From: Heterocephalus glaber | Taxonomy: Eukaryota > Chordata > Mammalia > Rodentia > Bathyergidae | DNA: 64,000 nt | Assembly: GCF_000247695.1 (NCBI RefSeq) | Contig: NW_004624784.1 | Span: 12,849,133 to 12,913,132 of the forward strand | Reading direction: 5' to 3' | Shown: piece after piece, positions 21,009 to 32,968 of the stretch | Layout: every line of letters starts with the position of its first letter | Numbering within the stretch: the stretch's first letter is position 1 | The notes under the pieces: generated by a model | Told to the model about the DNA's origin: nothing | What the model saw: only the letters and a program-made list of their open reading frames with translations | Databases searched by the model: none | Translations under genes and position numbers: made by a program

Positions 21009-21400
21009 AAAGTTACATCTCTATATTAAGCCCCAGTGGATCAAATTTTTAAAAATAAAGAAAATTATGAAAGAAACTATGGGTAAATATTTACCTATTT
21101 TTCTAATAAAAATAAAGGTAAACATCATGAATGGAAATGACAGATAAATTCAAGTTCTATAAAAGGAAATACTAAAGTCTATCAAAAACAGAATTAAAAA
21201 GCAAGAAATCAACTGGTAAACACTTGCAATTTATATGACACAAAATGGCTATTCTCTTACTATGTAAAGACTGCTTATAAATTAAGAAGAAAAAAAAAGA
21301 GCAACCTAAGTAGAAAAAAAAAAGAAATTGACAACTATCCAAAGAAGAAAAACATAGCTAAAACAAAACCTCCTTTTAAAATAAAAAAATCTATCTGTCA

Positions 21401-21484
21401 GGGCTGGGGATTTAGCTCAGTGGTTCTGCTGCCTGCCTCGCAAGCGCAAGGACCCGAGTTCGATGCCTGGTACAAAAAAAAAAA
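21401..21484 (+). mobile_element. ID SINE, near consensus
   Basis: Intact A box (GATTTAGCTCAGTGG) and B box (GAGTTCGATGCC). Target repeat AAAAAATCTATCTG on both sides. It is among the least diverged copies in the window. Confidence 0.94.
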
Positions 21485-21559
21485 ATCTATCTGGAAAAAA
21501 TGGAAACAGAAATCAAAAAGCAAACGGAGGACAGCCATAGATGTTCAGGACAATGGTGG

Positions 21560-22130
21560 TGGTCCATACCCTGGCACAGGTATCTACAGTGTTGGTGGAA
21601 ACATACTGGTGCAGATTTTCTGAAGGGCAGTTTGTAAATGTGAGTGCAGACCTGAAATAATATTTATTCTTAGTGACCCAGGAATTTCTATAGCAATTTA
21701 CCTTAAGAAAATATTAAAATGTGTGCATCAAGACTTTTGTGAAGAATGTTTTTGTGAAGAAGCTTTATTTATATGGTGAAAATTTGAATGATACAGTAAA
21801 TATAGAAAAATGGGACACTTGTTAAATAATATACATAAATGGCCATTCAAGATCATGTTTTAAAAGAATATCTGATGGTGTGGAAAAGTACCTATGTAAG
21901 TTACATGAAAAAAGCAGGTTATATAATATTATGTAAAATTTTATAAAAAAGCAAACTCCAATCCATAATATGTGCGCAGATCAAAGACTAGAATGGTGTG
22001 TACTAAAACATTAACAGTGTTTATCTTTAGGGAGTGAGAGTACGAGCATTTTTTACTTCCCTCTTTATTCCTTTCTATGTTCTACAGAATTTTCTATTAT
22101 AAAATTCCATTATTTTTAGAATCATAGAAA
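21560..22130 (+). mobile_element. old L1 (L1M-type) 3' end
   Basis: It has AAATGGCCATTCAAGATCATG, AAGCAGGTTATATAAT and a terminal TTTTCTATTATAAAATTCC, in the order seen in ancient L1 3' ends. Confidence 0.65.
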
Positions 22131-22744
22131 ACTAACAAAATGCATTAAAGTGTTTGGTAAAGTTTCTACCCAGACTCCAGGCCACACCTCGTATCTCATC
22201 AACAACCAATGCCATGTACACTTTCTGCTTTGAGGTGTCCATGTGTACACGTTCACACCCCACTCCTGGTATGTTCTGCACACCCAGTCTTACGTCATCT
22301 GCCTGCAATCCACACTCACACCTGCGATACATGTGTGTCCTCACCCCAGCATCCCTGGCCAGAGCTGTCTTATAAATGAACTTGTAACACAGCTGTTTAG
22401 AATTTGGAATAGATTTGTGCCAAGTAATACTAGCACACATGGTGGTTGGGTCCCTGGGTCCCTCACTGAGTTCAGCCCACTTTCTGTCCCTTCCTTCTCA
22501 GTCTTCCCATTTGGTGGAACTGAATTTCTCATCAGTCCTGAGACACACCCGAAGACATGGATAAAAACTGACTGGAAAATACTGAGAGTCTGTTCTCATC
22601 AGATCAGTGGGACACCGTCCGGTGGGACACCGTCCAGTGGGAAATTTCCCCTGGAAAGGGAAGGGTCCTACATGCTTAGCACACAAAGAGCTTGAAAGGA
22701 GGGGCCTGGCTGCAGTTTGGGTCTTGATTATCTCCCAAGGCCCA

Positions 22745-23092
22745 TGTGTTACAGGCTTGGTGCCAGCCTGTGGCACTATTGGACGTGCTGGAGCTTTAGG
22801 AGATGGGGCCTAGTAGAGGAAGTTAGCTCACTGAGGCCAGGCTCTTGAAGGGGATATCAGGAGCGTGGCCCCTTCCTGTCTCTCTTTATGCTTCCCAGCT
22901 GCCATGAGGTGACCATCTTGCTCTACCATGTGCTTTACCAGGATGCTCGCTTAAAGGCAATGGGGCTTAAAGGCAATGGGGCAAGAGACTTTGAACTGAA
23001 ACCTTGGAAACCATGAACCAAAATAAACCTTTCCTCTTTTTAAGTTGATTATCTCAAGTACTTGTCATAGTAACAGAAAGCTGATTAACACA
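22745..23092 (+). mobile_element. LTR-like (MaLR-type) element
   Basis: TTCCCAGCTGCCATGAGGTG, AACCAAAATAAACCTTTCC and AAAGCTGATTAACACA form a MaLR-like 3' LTR end. Family not fixed. Confidence 0.55.
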
Positions 23093-25399
23093 GTCCCAGT
23101 GACTCCAGCACCAGGAGGAGGGGATGGGGACTGGGAGCTCTGTTCTGGGGCCTGGGAAAGGAACCCAGGAGGCTGACTGGGAACTCCTGAAGCCTGAGCT
23201 AATGAGGAGGCTCCTAGATACTAGTCTCTTTGAAAGACTTCATTATCAGAGGAGGAAATAGCTATGAAATCCCAAGCCAGAGAATGACTGCTTTCTCCCA
23301 TCAGTTATGAAAGGAAACTTCCCAATATCTACAGTGTTACAGTTCCTAGGCTGCTACTTATTCACTCATCACACATGTGTTAGTGACCAGAAAGTTCCTC
23401 ACACATTATTCCACAGCTGGGGGCCCAAAGATAAAAGGGTTCTGCCCGGGTCCTTCCAGGGCCTCAAAGACAGTGCAGAAGACAGATACGAGAACTGCCA
23501 TCCAAGAATGCCATCCGAGGCATTCAGGTGTGATGGAGGAGCATGCCGTGCTAGAATGAAGGGAGGCAAAGGCATGCAGGTGTGCAAAGGCAGAGTGGGT
23601 GTCCAGTATAGCCAAAAGCTTGGTATCGTGACAGCCTAGAATGTGTGTGGATGGAGGAAAAGGAGCAGAAGACATGGAGGAAAATGTTGATTGGAAAATA
23701 CCAAGGGCCGGTGCAAGTGTGAAGTAACTGGAAATTTTATCCCCTGTGAGTGGGAGTGTCACTGGCATAGGCACCCAGCACTGGTAGGGTGCTCTCAGCT
23801 ACCGTCTGCAGGCCCTGTGACCAGTGCTTCTCCTTCATGCACACATCATGGAGACTCATGCACATAAGCGCCAAGAGATGTGTATAGGACTTGCATAGCA
23901 GTACCAGGCAATTAGCCCTAAGCAGAAACTGCCCTCCCCCAAGCCTTCCAACCAGGGTGGATAGCACAATGGATACAGAAATGGGACTTTATGCACACCA
24001 TCAAAAACTACATGGAAGAGAGAATGAGTGATCTATAACCACAACAACTATGTGGATGAAATTCACAAGTGCAAAATCCTATGCATAGAAGAAGCCCCAC
24101 GAAGACAAGACTCCATTTATACAAAGGGTAGAGGGGCAGCACTAATTCTGCTGCTGAAGTCAGGAGGGTGGTTTCCCTGGTGGGGATGGGGGGTGGCTGG
24201 AAGGGGCACGAGCTGGCTTTCCAGGGTGTTGTACAGTCTCCCGTGCCCTTCCCGGGTGCTGCCACCTGAGTGTGTTGCATGTGCAGTGATGGCCAAGAGG
24301 GTGGCGAGGAGGGGCTCAAGCCTTCCCCTGCCCTAGGATAGAGAATTCTGGCCTCACCAGCAAGGATCCAGGCCCCCACTACTTGGAGGGAAATTCACAA
24401 AGAAAGGAGAGTGGTGCAAGAGGAAATGGCACAGTAACTGAGTAATTTCTGGGCAGCTTTCCTGGTGGCCCAAAGCTCATGCAGATGCTGGTGCTGATGA
24501 TGAGCTGTTGGTGGAGGAAGAAGCTGCCCTCCTCCTCCTGCCTCATGCCCCGCACCTGAGCCCATCTCTAACAGTGCTCACAGCCCTTGGTGCACTGTCC
24601 TCCTCACTAGACAGGTAGCCACTCAGGGCAGGAGTCTGCACCCGCTCCTGCACCTAGAAACAGGTGTGCTCTGGAGAAGTTACTTGGCAGGGCTTTGTGC
24701 ATGTGTGGCTGGAGATCAGGACGAGGCAGGGATATTATATGGGATAGCTTCTCTTCCCTGCAGGGATTCCCCAAGTACTTAGTGGAAGGAAAAAAGCTAA
24801 TCCTCTGCACTGTGCCTCTAGTGAGGCTGTCCCTGTACCCCCAGGTTGAGGCCAAGCCTCAGATTCTCAGTCTTCTCCTCAAGCTTTCGCTCAGAGATGC
24901 CTGTGCTCTCTCTGCTGTGCCCCATCTTTCCTCTTCTCACAGCTGGCTCCATGCTGAGGCAATCACTCAGGGCAGAGCTCCAGCAGCACCTCCAAGCCCA
25001 GGCTTACCCTGCTCAATGGCCATTCATTCCAAGAGGCCGTGGACCAGTTGGTCCCCAGTCACCATCCTTGGAGCCTGCTAGGAGGGTCCATAATCAGCTA
25101 GACCAGAAGGGCCGAGTCTTCCTTTTACCCTGCTCTCTTGGTCACGATCTGCGTGCCTTAATGGGCCTCCAAGGCTTGTGACAATCTTGCAGCCTCTGGA
25201 GCAGAGGGCTGACCCAAGATGGACAGTGGGTAAGGTTTCAGCCACGCTGGGGTGACCAGTGCCCATTCTTAACTATGATTCCACCTAGAGGCACAGATAC
25301 CAGCAGCCCCAGGGTTTGGCGTGGAAGCCAGTGGATCCTGTGTTTTCTCTATAGGACTTTTCCTCTGGTTCCCATCATTATTTCCAGAGCCCCACTTAC

Positions 25400-25539
25400 C
25401 GGCTGGCCTGACCCAGGGCTGGAGCAGAAGATGGTGTACTTGCGGATCACGCCGTTGGGCTTGGTGGGAGGGAGCCAAGACACGACCACACTACTAGCTG
25501 ATGAAGGGACGGCTTTGATGCCAGCGGGGGGACCTGGAA
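25400..25539 (-). CDS. DSCAML1: DSCAML1 exon 9 in window: FNIII 4, first half
   Basis: Residues 404-450. It opens V-P-G-P-P-A-G-I-K, with B strand V-V-S-W-L-P-P and C strand I-R-K-Y-T-I-F-C. The acceptor is TGCTCAG (phase 1). The donor GTAAGT (phase 0) is the consensus 5' splice site. Confidence 0.95.
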
Positions 25540-25807
25540 CTGAGCATGGAGAGAGCCTGGTCAGGTTTGAGAAAGGAGGAGCACAGCAGTACCAGAAGCC
25601 AGGAGAGCTTCCTGGAGGTGACCTCCTTGAGGTACGGTTCAAAGGGGAGGGTCCAGGAAGGCAAACAGCTGAGGGAGAACGGTGGTCATCTGGGACCTGT
25701 AACAAAGTTGCTGAAATGCAGCCCCTGGGAGTGGCCAGTTTCAGAGCTGACCAGAACTAAGGGCTTAGGGTAGGCACGAGAGAAGGAGCCCGAAGGAATT
25801 AATCTTT

Positions 25808-25966
25808 TTGTTTGTTTGTTTGTTTTTTTGAGTCAGGGTCTCCCTTTGTAGTTCAGGCTGGCCCTGCACTCACTATGTAGCCCAGGCTGGCCTCGAACTT
25901 GCAGTGATCCTCCTGCTTCAGCCTCCTGAGTGCTGGGATTATAGGCATGCACCACCACACCCGGCT
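25808..25966 (-). mobile_element. B1-type SINE
   Basis: Reverse-read B1 with two CTCACTATGTAG-type blocks and GGATTATAGGCATGCACC. Flanked by GGAATTAATCTT / GGAATTCATCTT. Confidence 0.9.
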
Positions 25967-26739
25967 GGAATTCATCTTGATCCCTCTGATTTTAACCCCT
26001 GCCCCAAAGCCTTTACTAACCAAAGGCCTGTATTTACCACACTGAATTCCTTGAGACTGGGATCATAACCTGTTCCTGCCATGAGCCCAAGGCATTGCCC
26101 TTGGGTGCTGGCTTGGCCCTTCTGGTTTCAAGAAGGAAAGTTTACCTGAGAAGAGGTTAGGAAATTCATCCTAGATGATCCTGATGCCTATGAACTCTGA
26201 GCTCCTCCTGCCCCATCTCTGGGCCTGCTCCACCTGGCTGGGACCTCAGGGCTCGGCCTTACCCACAGTTCCCATCTCCATCTCTCCACTGTACTGTGCT
26301 CTTGTCTTCTCTCCTGAGAACTTTTTTGCTCCTTTGGAGATAGTGCTTGTACCCTATTCAATTTATTTTACTTCTCTGAGCCTGTTAGCCCACCTACAGG
26401 CATCGAGAACCACACTGAAGGGTTGCGGTGAGAATTAGTGTTAATCAAAATAAAGCACCTAGCACAGTGCCTATCACGTAAAAAACAGCCAAGAGATTGG
26501 AAGAATTATTATTTTTGCGTTCCTTCTCTCAACTCTCAGTTGTGGCACCTTCCTCAGTACCCAGGCCCCTGCCTCAGTAAGTGGCTAACAATTTGGAGTT
26601 AAATAAAATAACTAATCCAGCATTATTACCTGACTAGGGCCTGAGCCCAGCAGCAGAGAAGTATCCCCGACTCTTCCCTTTGCCCCTATGGTGAACCCTT
26701 TGACCTGTGCAGCAAGGGGTGCAGAGTCTAGAGGTGGCC

Positions 26740-27620
26740 TCCAGGGTAAGTATGCTAACTATAGTGTTCAATTTTGTGTGGCTTTGCACACTCCCTCGCC
26801 GTTGGTTATTGACAGAAATGTGCTATAATCTATTGTCTATTTTTTCTTGTATGCATCAATTTTTGTTTTCATATATTTTGAGGTTATTAGATGCATACAA
26901 ATTTAATATTATTTTATTTGCCTAGTAAGTTAATGATTTTATCATTATTAGTGCTTTTTGCCTTAACTGTGTCTGATATTAATATTCTAATTTTCTTTCA
27001 GACAGGTTGTGTGGCATATTGTTTTGGCTCTTTTCATCTTTTCATGTTAAACTGTGCTATATCTTATATTTTAGATATCTTCTGTGTACAGCATATATTT
27101 GGGTTTTGGTTTTTGCTTATCACTCTTTATCTTTTGGTTGGAGAATTTAGTAAATTTATTTTTAATGCAATTGCTGGTATATTTAGACTTAAATATACCA
27201 TTTTACCAAATATTTCCTACTTGTTCCACCTCTTCTGTTTTTTTCTCTCCTCTAGTGCCTTTTTTCAGATTATAAAATTCCATTTTCCTACTTCTATTAA
27301 CTTCCCCTTCTTATCCTCTTCTTCCTCCTCTTTCTTCTTCTATCTTTTCCTTCTTCTCCCCCTTCTCCTTCTCCTCCTCCTCTTCCTCCTTCTCCTTCTT
27401 CTTCCTCTCTTCCTCTCTGTCTCTGTCTCTATCTCTGTGTCTCTCTCTCCCTCCCTCCCTCTCTCCAGTTTTACTGTAATATGCTTAGGTATAGATTTCT
27501 TTAATTTGTTGTCTTCAGAGTTTATAGAACTCCTTGAATTTGTGCTTTGATATCTTTGGTCCATTTTAATATATTTTCAGAAATTATATCTTCTGCCCCA
27601 TTCTCTTTTTGCTTTTGAGG
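26740..27620 (-). mobile_element. old L1 fragment, antisense, around a polypyrimidine tract
   Basis: AT-rich plus strand with phrases such as AAATTATATCTTCTGCCCCA that match the complement of ancient L1 3' regions. The embedded pyrimidine tract is listed separately. Confidence 0.5.
27295..27470 (+). repeat. polypyrimidine tract
   Basis: About 175 bp of TTC, TCC and CT units with almost no purines. On the transcribed DSCAML1 strand it is polypurine. Confidence 0.9.
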
Positions 27621-27659
27621 TTTCTTCTCACTGTCTCCTCTGTGTACTTGATACTCAGA

Positions 27660-27802
27660 ATGGCCTATGGAGCCGCACTGGCAGCACCTGGGAAGATGTT
27701 AGAAATGCAGAATCTCAGGTTCCACACTACACCTGTGAACTGGAATCTGATTTTAACATGATTCCCAAGTGATTTGGATACGTGTGTTAAAGATGAAGGG
27801 TC
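27660..27802 (+). mobile_element. MER5-type hAT remnant
   Basis: CAGCACCTGGGAAGATGTTA, AAATGCAGAATCTCAGG and CCCAAGTGATTTGGATACG follow the MER5A order. Confidence 0.65.
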
Positions 27803-27850
27803 ACTTCTCCAGGTCTCTTACCTGCCCTTACATTTCCCATTCATTTGTCT

Positions 27851-27941
27851 TTTTTTTTTTTTTTTTTTGGTAGGGATCCAACTCAGGACCTTCCGCTTGT
27901 GAGGTAAGCGGCAGAACCACTGAGCTAAATCCCTGGTCCCC
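27851..27941 (-). mobile_element. ID SINE
   Basis: Reverse-read ID with a T20 tail. Target repeat ATTCATTTGTCTTT / ATCCATTTGTCTTT. Confidence 0.92.
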
Positions 27942-28149
27942 CATCCATTTGTCTTTAAGTGCTTCGCCTGGATATTTTCCTGTGATCTATATTCCATTTC
28001 ATAGGTTATCTCTTCAGCAGTGTCCAATGTGTTATTAAACCCATCTACTGGGTTTTAAATTTTAGGTATTATTAATTTTTATTTTTCCATTTTTCACTTG
28101 ACAATTTCTCTGAAAATTGTAATCTTGCTAAGCCTAATTGTCTTTTTAA

Positions 28150-28240
28150 TTTTTTTTTTTTTTTTGGTACCGAGTATCAAACTCGGGTCCTTGCACTTGC
28201 GCAGCAGGTGGTGAAACCACTGAGCTCAATCCCCGGCCCA
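28150..28240 (-). mobile_element. ID SINE
   Basis: GGTACCGAGTATCAAACTCG through ACTGAGCTCAATCCCCGG after a T-tail. The target repeat is only weakly visible. Confidence 0.9.
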
Positions 28241-28249
28241 TTTAACTTT

Positions 28250-28560
28250 AGTTTTTAGTAGTACACATTTGTCACATTATTGGTCACATTCATCATAAGG
28301 AATTTGTGCTTGTACATAATATATCTTAATTCCCTTTCTTTCCCATTCCCTTACCCTCCCTTCAACCCTTTTCCCCTCCCCATTTACAAAAGTTTTGTTT
28401 CCATTTTTCCTTCTGTTATCTTTCTTTCCTTTGCTTTCCTTCCCTCCCCTCCCCCCTCCCTTCTTCCCTTTCCCATTTGAACACGTTCTTCCTACTTCCC
28501 AATATCTATCCTCCATTAAGCATAATTGTTTTAAACTGTTTGATAATTTCACATTTGGAG
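28250..28560 (-). mobile_element. L1 3' UTR, antisense, with polypurine tract
   Basis: Its reverse complement has the same order as the element at 10588: purine tract, GGAAAAATGGAAACAAA, short spacer, second purine tract, GTACAAGCAC. Same subfamily, opposite orientation. Confidence 0.7.
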
Positions 28561-29882
28561 CCCTTGTGGATCTATTTTTTTAATCTTTTTTCTCCCCTGG
28601 TTTTTGTTCACATTATCCCTATTATCTTTTCTTCTATCGTAGGTGCAGGATTTGCCACATTCTTTGTAGAAATAACCTGAGACTGATGATGCCTTCACGA
28701 AGAGAGGACTTGTGTTTGCTTCTGACAGCCAAGGCAAGCCAGGCCCCAGCATTCTGGGTTGTCTCAGTGTAGTCTCCAGGACTGCGATGATTCAAGCCGA
28801 GCTGTATACTTTGGTCCACTCCTACTGCCGCAGTGAAAGTGTTGTCTGTTCTTCATGGTCTCAGGTCAAAGTGTGGGGTGCTCGCAGATGATGCATGTGC
28901 GTGGCAGGCCCTGCCTCTGATGCATGTGCTTCTAGAGCTGTTCTCAGCCACAGTTCCAGATTCAGCAGATGTCCCCCAGGGAAAGGGCTGTTCTGCATGT
29001 CAGGTTCACCTCCTGGGCCTCTATTTTCCTTTGGATCCTGGCTCAGTAGTTCCCTCCCTTGCCAGCTCTCAGATACCTTCACGGAGGTGTTTGAAAACAT
29101 ATTTCATCAGATGTCCTAGCTGTCCTCAGCAGGTGTGAGCCACACAGCCTGCTATTCCTAGAGGTGCCTCTTGCCTTTGTCCTCACAGCTGCTGTCCTGG
29201 TGCAGAACTTCCTCCTCTGTCTCCAACAGTAGCCCCTCCTCCCCTAGCCACTGCCTGTGTCCAACAAGGGCTACCCACCTAAAACCTGGGGCTAGTCATG
29301 CTTCTTACTCAGATCAAGGTTTCTAAAGTGTGTTGTTGTTTGGCAGTGGAGGGGACTGAACCTATGTGGAGGTGTTCATGCTCTGGCCTTGACCACAATA
29401 GAAGGTTGGCGGCCCATTTATAGAGGACAGAAAGGTGCCTGGGTTATGTTGCCTCCAGGATTTGATGGGACCAGGCTCTGGGCACTGTCTTTGCTCAGCC
29501 TCCACACAAGAGCAGGTGGCTCTGCCCAGAGCTGTCCTGGGAAGCCTTGATGGGGGATTAATGACAGGAAAAGTAGGGCAGGCAGGTTGGTAAATGTTGA
29601 ATTGCTCAGAGCTTAAAGGGGAGTGGAGGCCCAGGGGAGGGCAGGGAGACTATGCCAGACTGGGGGCTGGTCTGGCCCCTGAGCTCTGGGCTGCAAATGC
29701 AGATTCTTCCCATTACTCCTAGCCTGAGTTCTTTTTCAACACCATATTCCTTGAAGAAACTGAGGCTGAGTAAGAAGGAAGCCAGGATGCCAATGATGGC
29801 TACTCTCTAAGTGCCCTCTTCACAATAATTCAAAGAATATAGCACCTGGCTCAGAGCATTATGAAACAACTAAGTGCCTGAT

Positions 29883-30013
29883 GCCTGATGTGGTGGTATA
29901 TGCTGTAATCCCAGTACTAGGGAGGTTGAAGCAGGAAGATCTCAAGTTTAAGGCCAGCCTGAACAACATAGTGAGACCCTATCTCAAAATAAGAAAGAAA
30001 GAAAGAAAGAAAC
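29883..30013 (+). mobile_element. B1/Alu-like 7SL monomer
   Basis: GGTATATGCTGTAATCCCAG through GTGAGACCCTATCTCAAA with an (AAAG)n tail. The 29-bp B1 internal duplication is absent, so it is a proto-B1-like form. Confidence 0.75.
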
Positions 30014-30768
30014 AAGTGATGGAGGTGTGGGGAGTAGGGGGCGAGGGGGAGAAAGTGGACCTGGAAGCAGGAGCCCAGAGATGCATGACAGTCCCGCACT
30101 GCATCGCCTGCTTGAATGGAGCCCCCTGGAAGTGTGCAGCTCTGGGTGCTGGTCAGAAGTCAGCTCTTCTCCAGTCCCTTTCCTTCCTGGGCTGAGTTAG
30201 CTTCTACCTCCCTTTCCTCTGGCCTTCCCTTTTCCTTCTCCCCTGAGTTTGGTTTCTTATCTCTGGTTTTCCTTCAGCTCTGCCCTGACCAGTAAGGGCT
30301 TTGAGATCATGATTGGAGGCACATTCCATTCCCTTCCTTGAGGGTCCAGGCCTATGCTGGAGTGACTGGTAAGTCCCCAGCCCAGGGTGTGCTGGGCGAT
30401 CTTCTTGCTTCCCACACTGACCCCAACATCTGTGTCTAGAAGAAATCAAGCTGTACCTTGTGGGTGAGTATGTGCCATAGAAAGGATGCCCTCGGGGCAG
30501 GAGTGGAGGAGAGGATTTAATTGGTCCATGACTCAGTGCTTCAGAGGGCAGGGGCAGGGGAAGGAAATAGTGGCTAGATCCTTAGGCATCACTCGCGGGG
30601 CATTTCAACATGACCCATAGTCAGCAGTGTCCTCCCCAAAGCAGGACCCGAGTCCTCCAATCCACACTACAGTGGCTCAAAGGGGCAGGTGAAAAGATGG
30701 TGCTCCACCTCACCTTGCCCTAGGGAGGAGCGGGGCTGAGCAGCCAGGCGGCTGCAGGCTGGACTCAC

Positions 30769-30924
30769 CATCCTCCTTGGTCTGGATGTAGAGCACGCTG
30801 CTGCGCACGCCGTCCCCAGCCTGCGTGTAGGCCAGCACCTGCACGCTGTAGTTGGTGAACTTCTCCATGCCCCGAAGCTCCACGCGCTCCCGTGTCGTGG
30901 TGATGTTTTGCATCTCGCCCCACT
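30769..30924 (-). CDS. DSCAML1: DSCAML1 exon 8 in window: FNIII 3, second half
   Basis: Residues 352-404. It contains the N-I-T sequon near its start and the F strand [16 protein letters not shown]. It ends I-Q-T-K-E-D before a GTGAGT donor. The acceptor is TCCACAG. Both ends are phase 1. Confidence 0.95.
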
Positions 30925-32821
30925 CTGTGGAGACCCAGTCTCTGAGTGCGGCAGCCTGGCCCTGGTGTGGGCCCCACTGCTGTCCCTCTGCCAGCCTGGG
31001 CTCCGACCTTGACTCCAGGGGTGAGGACTAGAGACGCCTCCACCTCAAAGTCCCTGGGAGCAGATGTGGGCCACTGTCCCCAAGCTGTTTCTCTCCCTAA
31101 GTGGCCCAAACAAGATGAGCCACTCACACTGGCCCCAGGTGACTTTGCACCAACTTCAACTTGACAGTCACTTTTTACTATTGCTCTCCAGCTGTCCCTG
31201 AGGCATGTCCCTTCCTGCCACCCACCTCCCTCCCTGGGTGAGGGACTCTACATGGCCTGCCCCTCAGCAGCTGTTCTTCCTGCTGCTCGGCTTCTCCGTG
31301 GGCTCTCAGCTCTTGCTAGGCAGTGTGTCCACCTGCAGGTGACACATGGCAGGCTGAGCTGGCTCTCTGGCCTCTGATGCCCCTGGCCGCTCAGTGAGGA
31401 TAAGGGACTATGTGGCCATCTGCTTTCTTCCCACTAGTGAGGGCACAGCCAGCCATGCCCTGCTGAGAATCCGAACAGAGAACCCAGGGGAAGTTGATGG
31501 GGCTGACAGCCTCAGTCAGGAAGGGCCCAGTGAGGATCCATCATCTTTGCTCTGCCAAGAACTTCTCAAAGACTAAAAAGCTTAAGGAGAGGGTGCCATG
31601 GGAGGGCCAGGGCCATGAGAGGAAGAGACAGCTCCTGAGCCTCTCACTGGCCTTTCAGAAAGACTGGCTGAGGTTAGGCCTTGCAGAGATGAGTGACTGC
31701 AAATGGACTCCCAGCACCTTGCTGGTGACTGGTGGCAGGGTCTGGCCAGGGGAGGGCACAGTCCACCAGGGCCCAGAGGTGAGAATGCTAGGCCCCGCAT
31801 GAGGGGACTCCAGTCAGTGCAGGAGGGAGCTCAGAGGCCTTGCCACAGGCAGCAGGGCAGACCCTGCGCCCTTCTCTTCTTTTCTGGAGGACCCAGGAAC
31901 CCAGCTCATGCCTTCACAGAAGAAGGGAAGGGCACAAAGGCCTAGGAGGCAAAAGGCTCAGGTGCTGGGAAGACAAACCCATTTCACCCCTTTGAGCTCA
32001 GCTGAGATGTATAAGGGGGTCAGTAGACATTTGGATAGTTTGGGATGCTGAGCCACTGTTTCCCAGGACTATGGACTCCCTGGCCACTGAAAGGGATTGT
32101 GTATTCCAGTGAGTAGGAGCCTGGCATCTCCGTGGGGTTATAAAACCTGTGTACACCAGTGCATTCAGGGAAAGGGAGATGCTGCCCCTAAGGCTTCAGT
32201 GTTATTCTGGGTCTTCCCCACCTGCCACTGCTCCCCTCGCTCCTGTGTGTGTTCCACCTGGCACTCCTCGGGGTGCTCACTTGCACCTGAACTTCTGCAT
32301 CCCTCACTGCCTTCCTGGCTCCAGGTGGGTGTGGCCAAGGGCGGGCTTCCCAAGGTGCCTGTAATCTGGCTCCTGCTTGCCCTTGCAGGCCCAGGTGGTG
32401 ACGGCTTCCTGCTGGTGCCAGCCTCGGCTGCCAACCCTCCTCCCCACCACTCATGAAACTCTCCAGTTGCCCCATTTGAGTGTTCCAGCTGCTCTTGTGG
32501 GACAGGACTGATTCAGCCTTGAGAGGCTAATATTGGTGTGTTCAATTAGAAAATCAAACATGCTCCAAACAATGCCCATGAATACTGGGAACAGCTGGAT
32601 GTCTCCTTCTGCCCCCTAGAGAGATGGTCATGTGCACTACCATCCACCTTGTGTCAGCTCTGGCCCTGGAGAAATGGATCCTCAATCGTTCCTTCACTGT
32701 TCTCTGGCCTTCTCACCACTGACCTCTTCCTACACTTAATATGCATGGGAAGATGTTCAGCTCTGAGCCTAGGAGCAGCACCTGTCACCACGAGACCCAC
32801 CATCAGTCCCAGCAGACTCAC
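30925..32821 (-). other. DSCAML1: intron between exons 7 and 8
   Basis: 1.9 kb, GC-moderate. No repeat, exon or RNA gene is recognised on either strand. Confidence 0.5.
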
Positions 32822-32968
32822 CGCCATCCACGTAGAGTGACCAGAAGATGACCCGATAGCCTTTGAGGACACCATTGAGGGTACTTCGAGGGGGCTCTGA
32901 CCAGGAGATGACAGCTACGTCAGAAGTGACGGACAGGGCCCGGACATTCTCAGGGGGCTGGCTGGGCA
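32822..32968 (-). CDS. DSCAML1: DSCAML1 exon 7 in window: FNIII 3, first half
   Basis: Residues 303-352. It opens V-P-S-Q-P-P-E-N-V and contains the B-strand V-I-S-W-S-E-P-P and C-strand L-K-G-Y-R-V-I-F-W. The acceptor is ATGCAG and the donor GTGAGT. Both ends are phase 1. Confidence 0.95.

Larger units (their letters stand above)
18891..25399 (-). other. DSCAML1: intron between exons 9 and 10
   Basis: 6.5 kb with four ID elements, an old L1 3' end (21560-22130), an LTR-like unit (22745-23092) and a unique AT-rich block (19500-19745). 23100-25390 has no recognised repeat or exon. Confidence 0.6.
25540..30768 (-). other. DSCAML1: intron between exons 8 and 9
   Basis: 5.2 kb containing a B1, two antisense L1 segments, a polypyrimidine tract, a MER5-like remnant, two IDs and a plus-strand B1/Alu-like monomer. 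28600-29870 and 30014-30768 hold nothing recognised. Confidence 0.6.

Noticed and set aside
21401..21484. tRNA-Ala-like gene
   Set aside because: A and B boxes are present, but the 3' half does not fold as a tRNA and the copy ends in GGTACA plus an A-tail between target repeats, so it is an ID SINE.
26891..27550. 219-residue plus-strand ORF rich in Leu, Ser and Phe
   Set aside because: It runs through antisense L1 and a polypyrimidine tract. The composition explains the open frame and no domain is visible.
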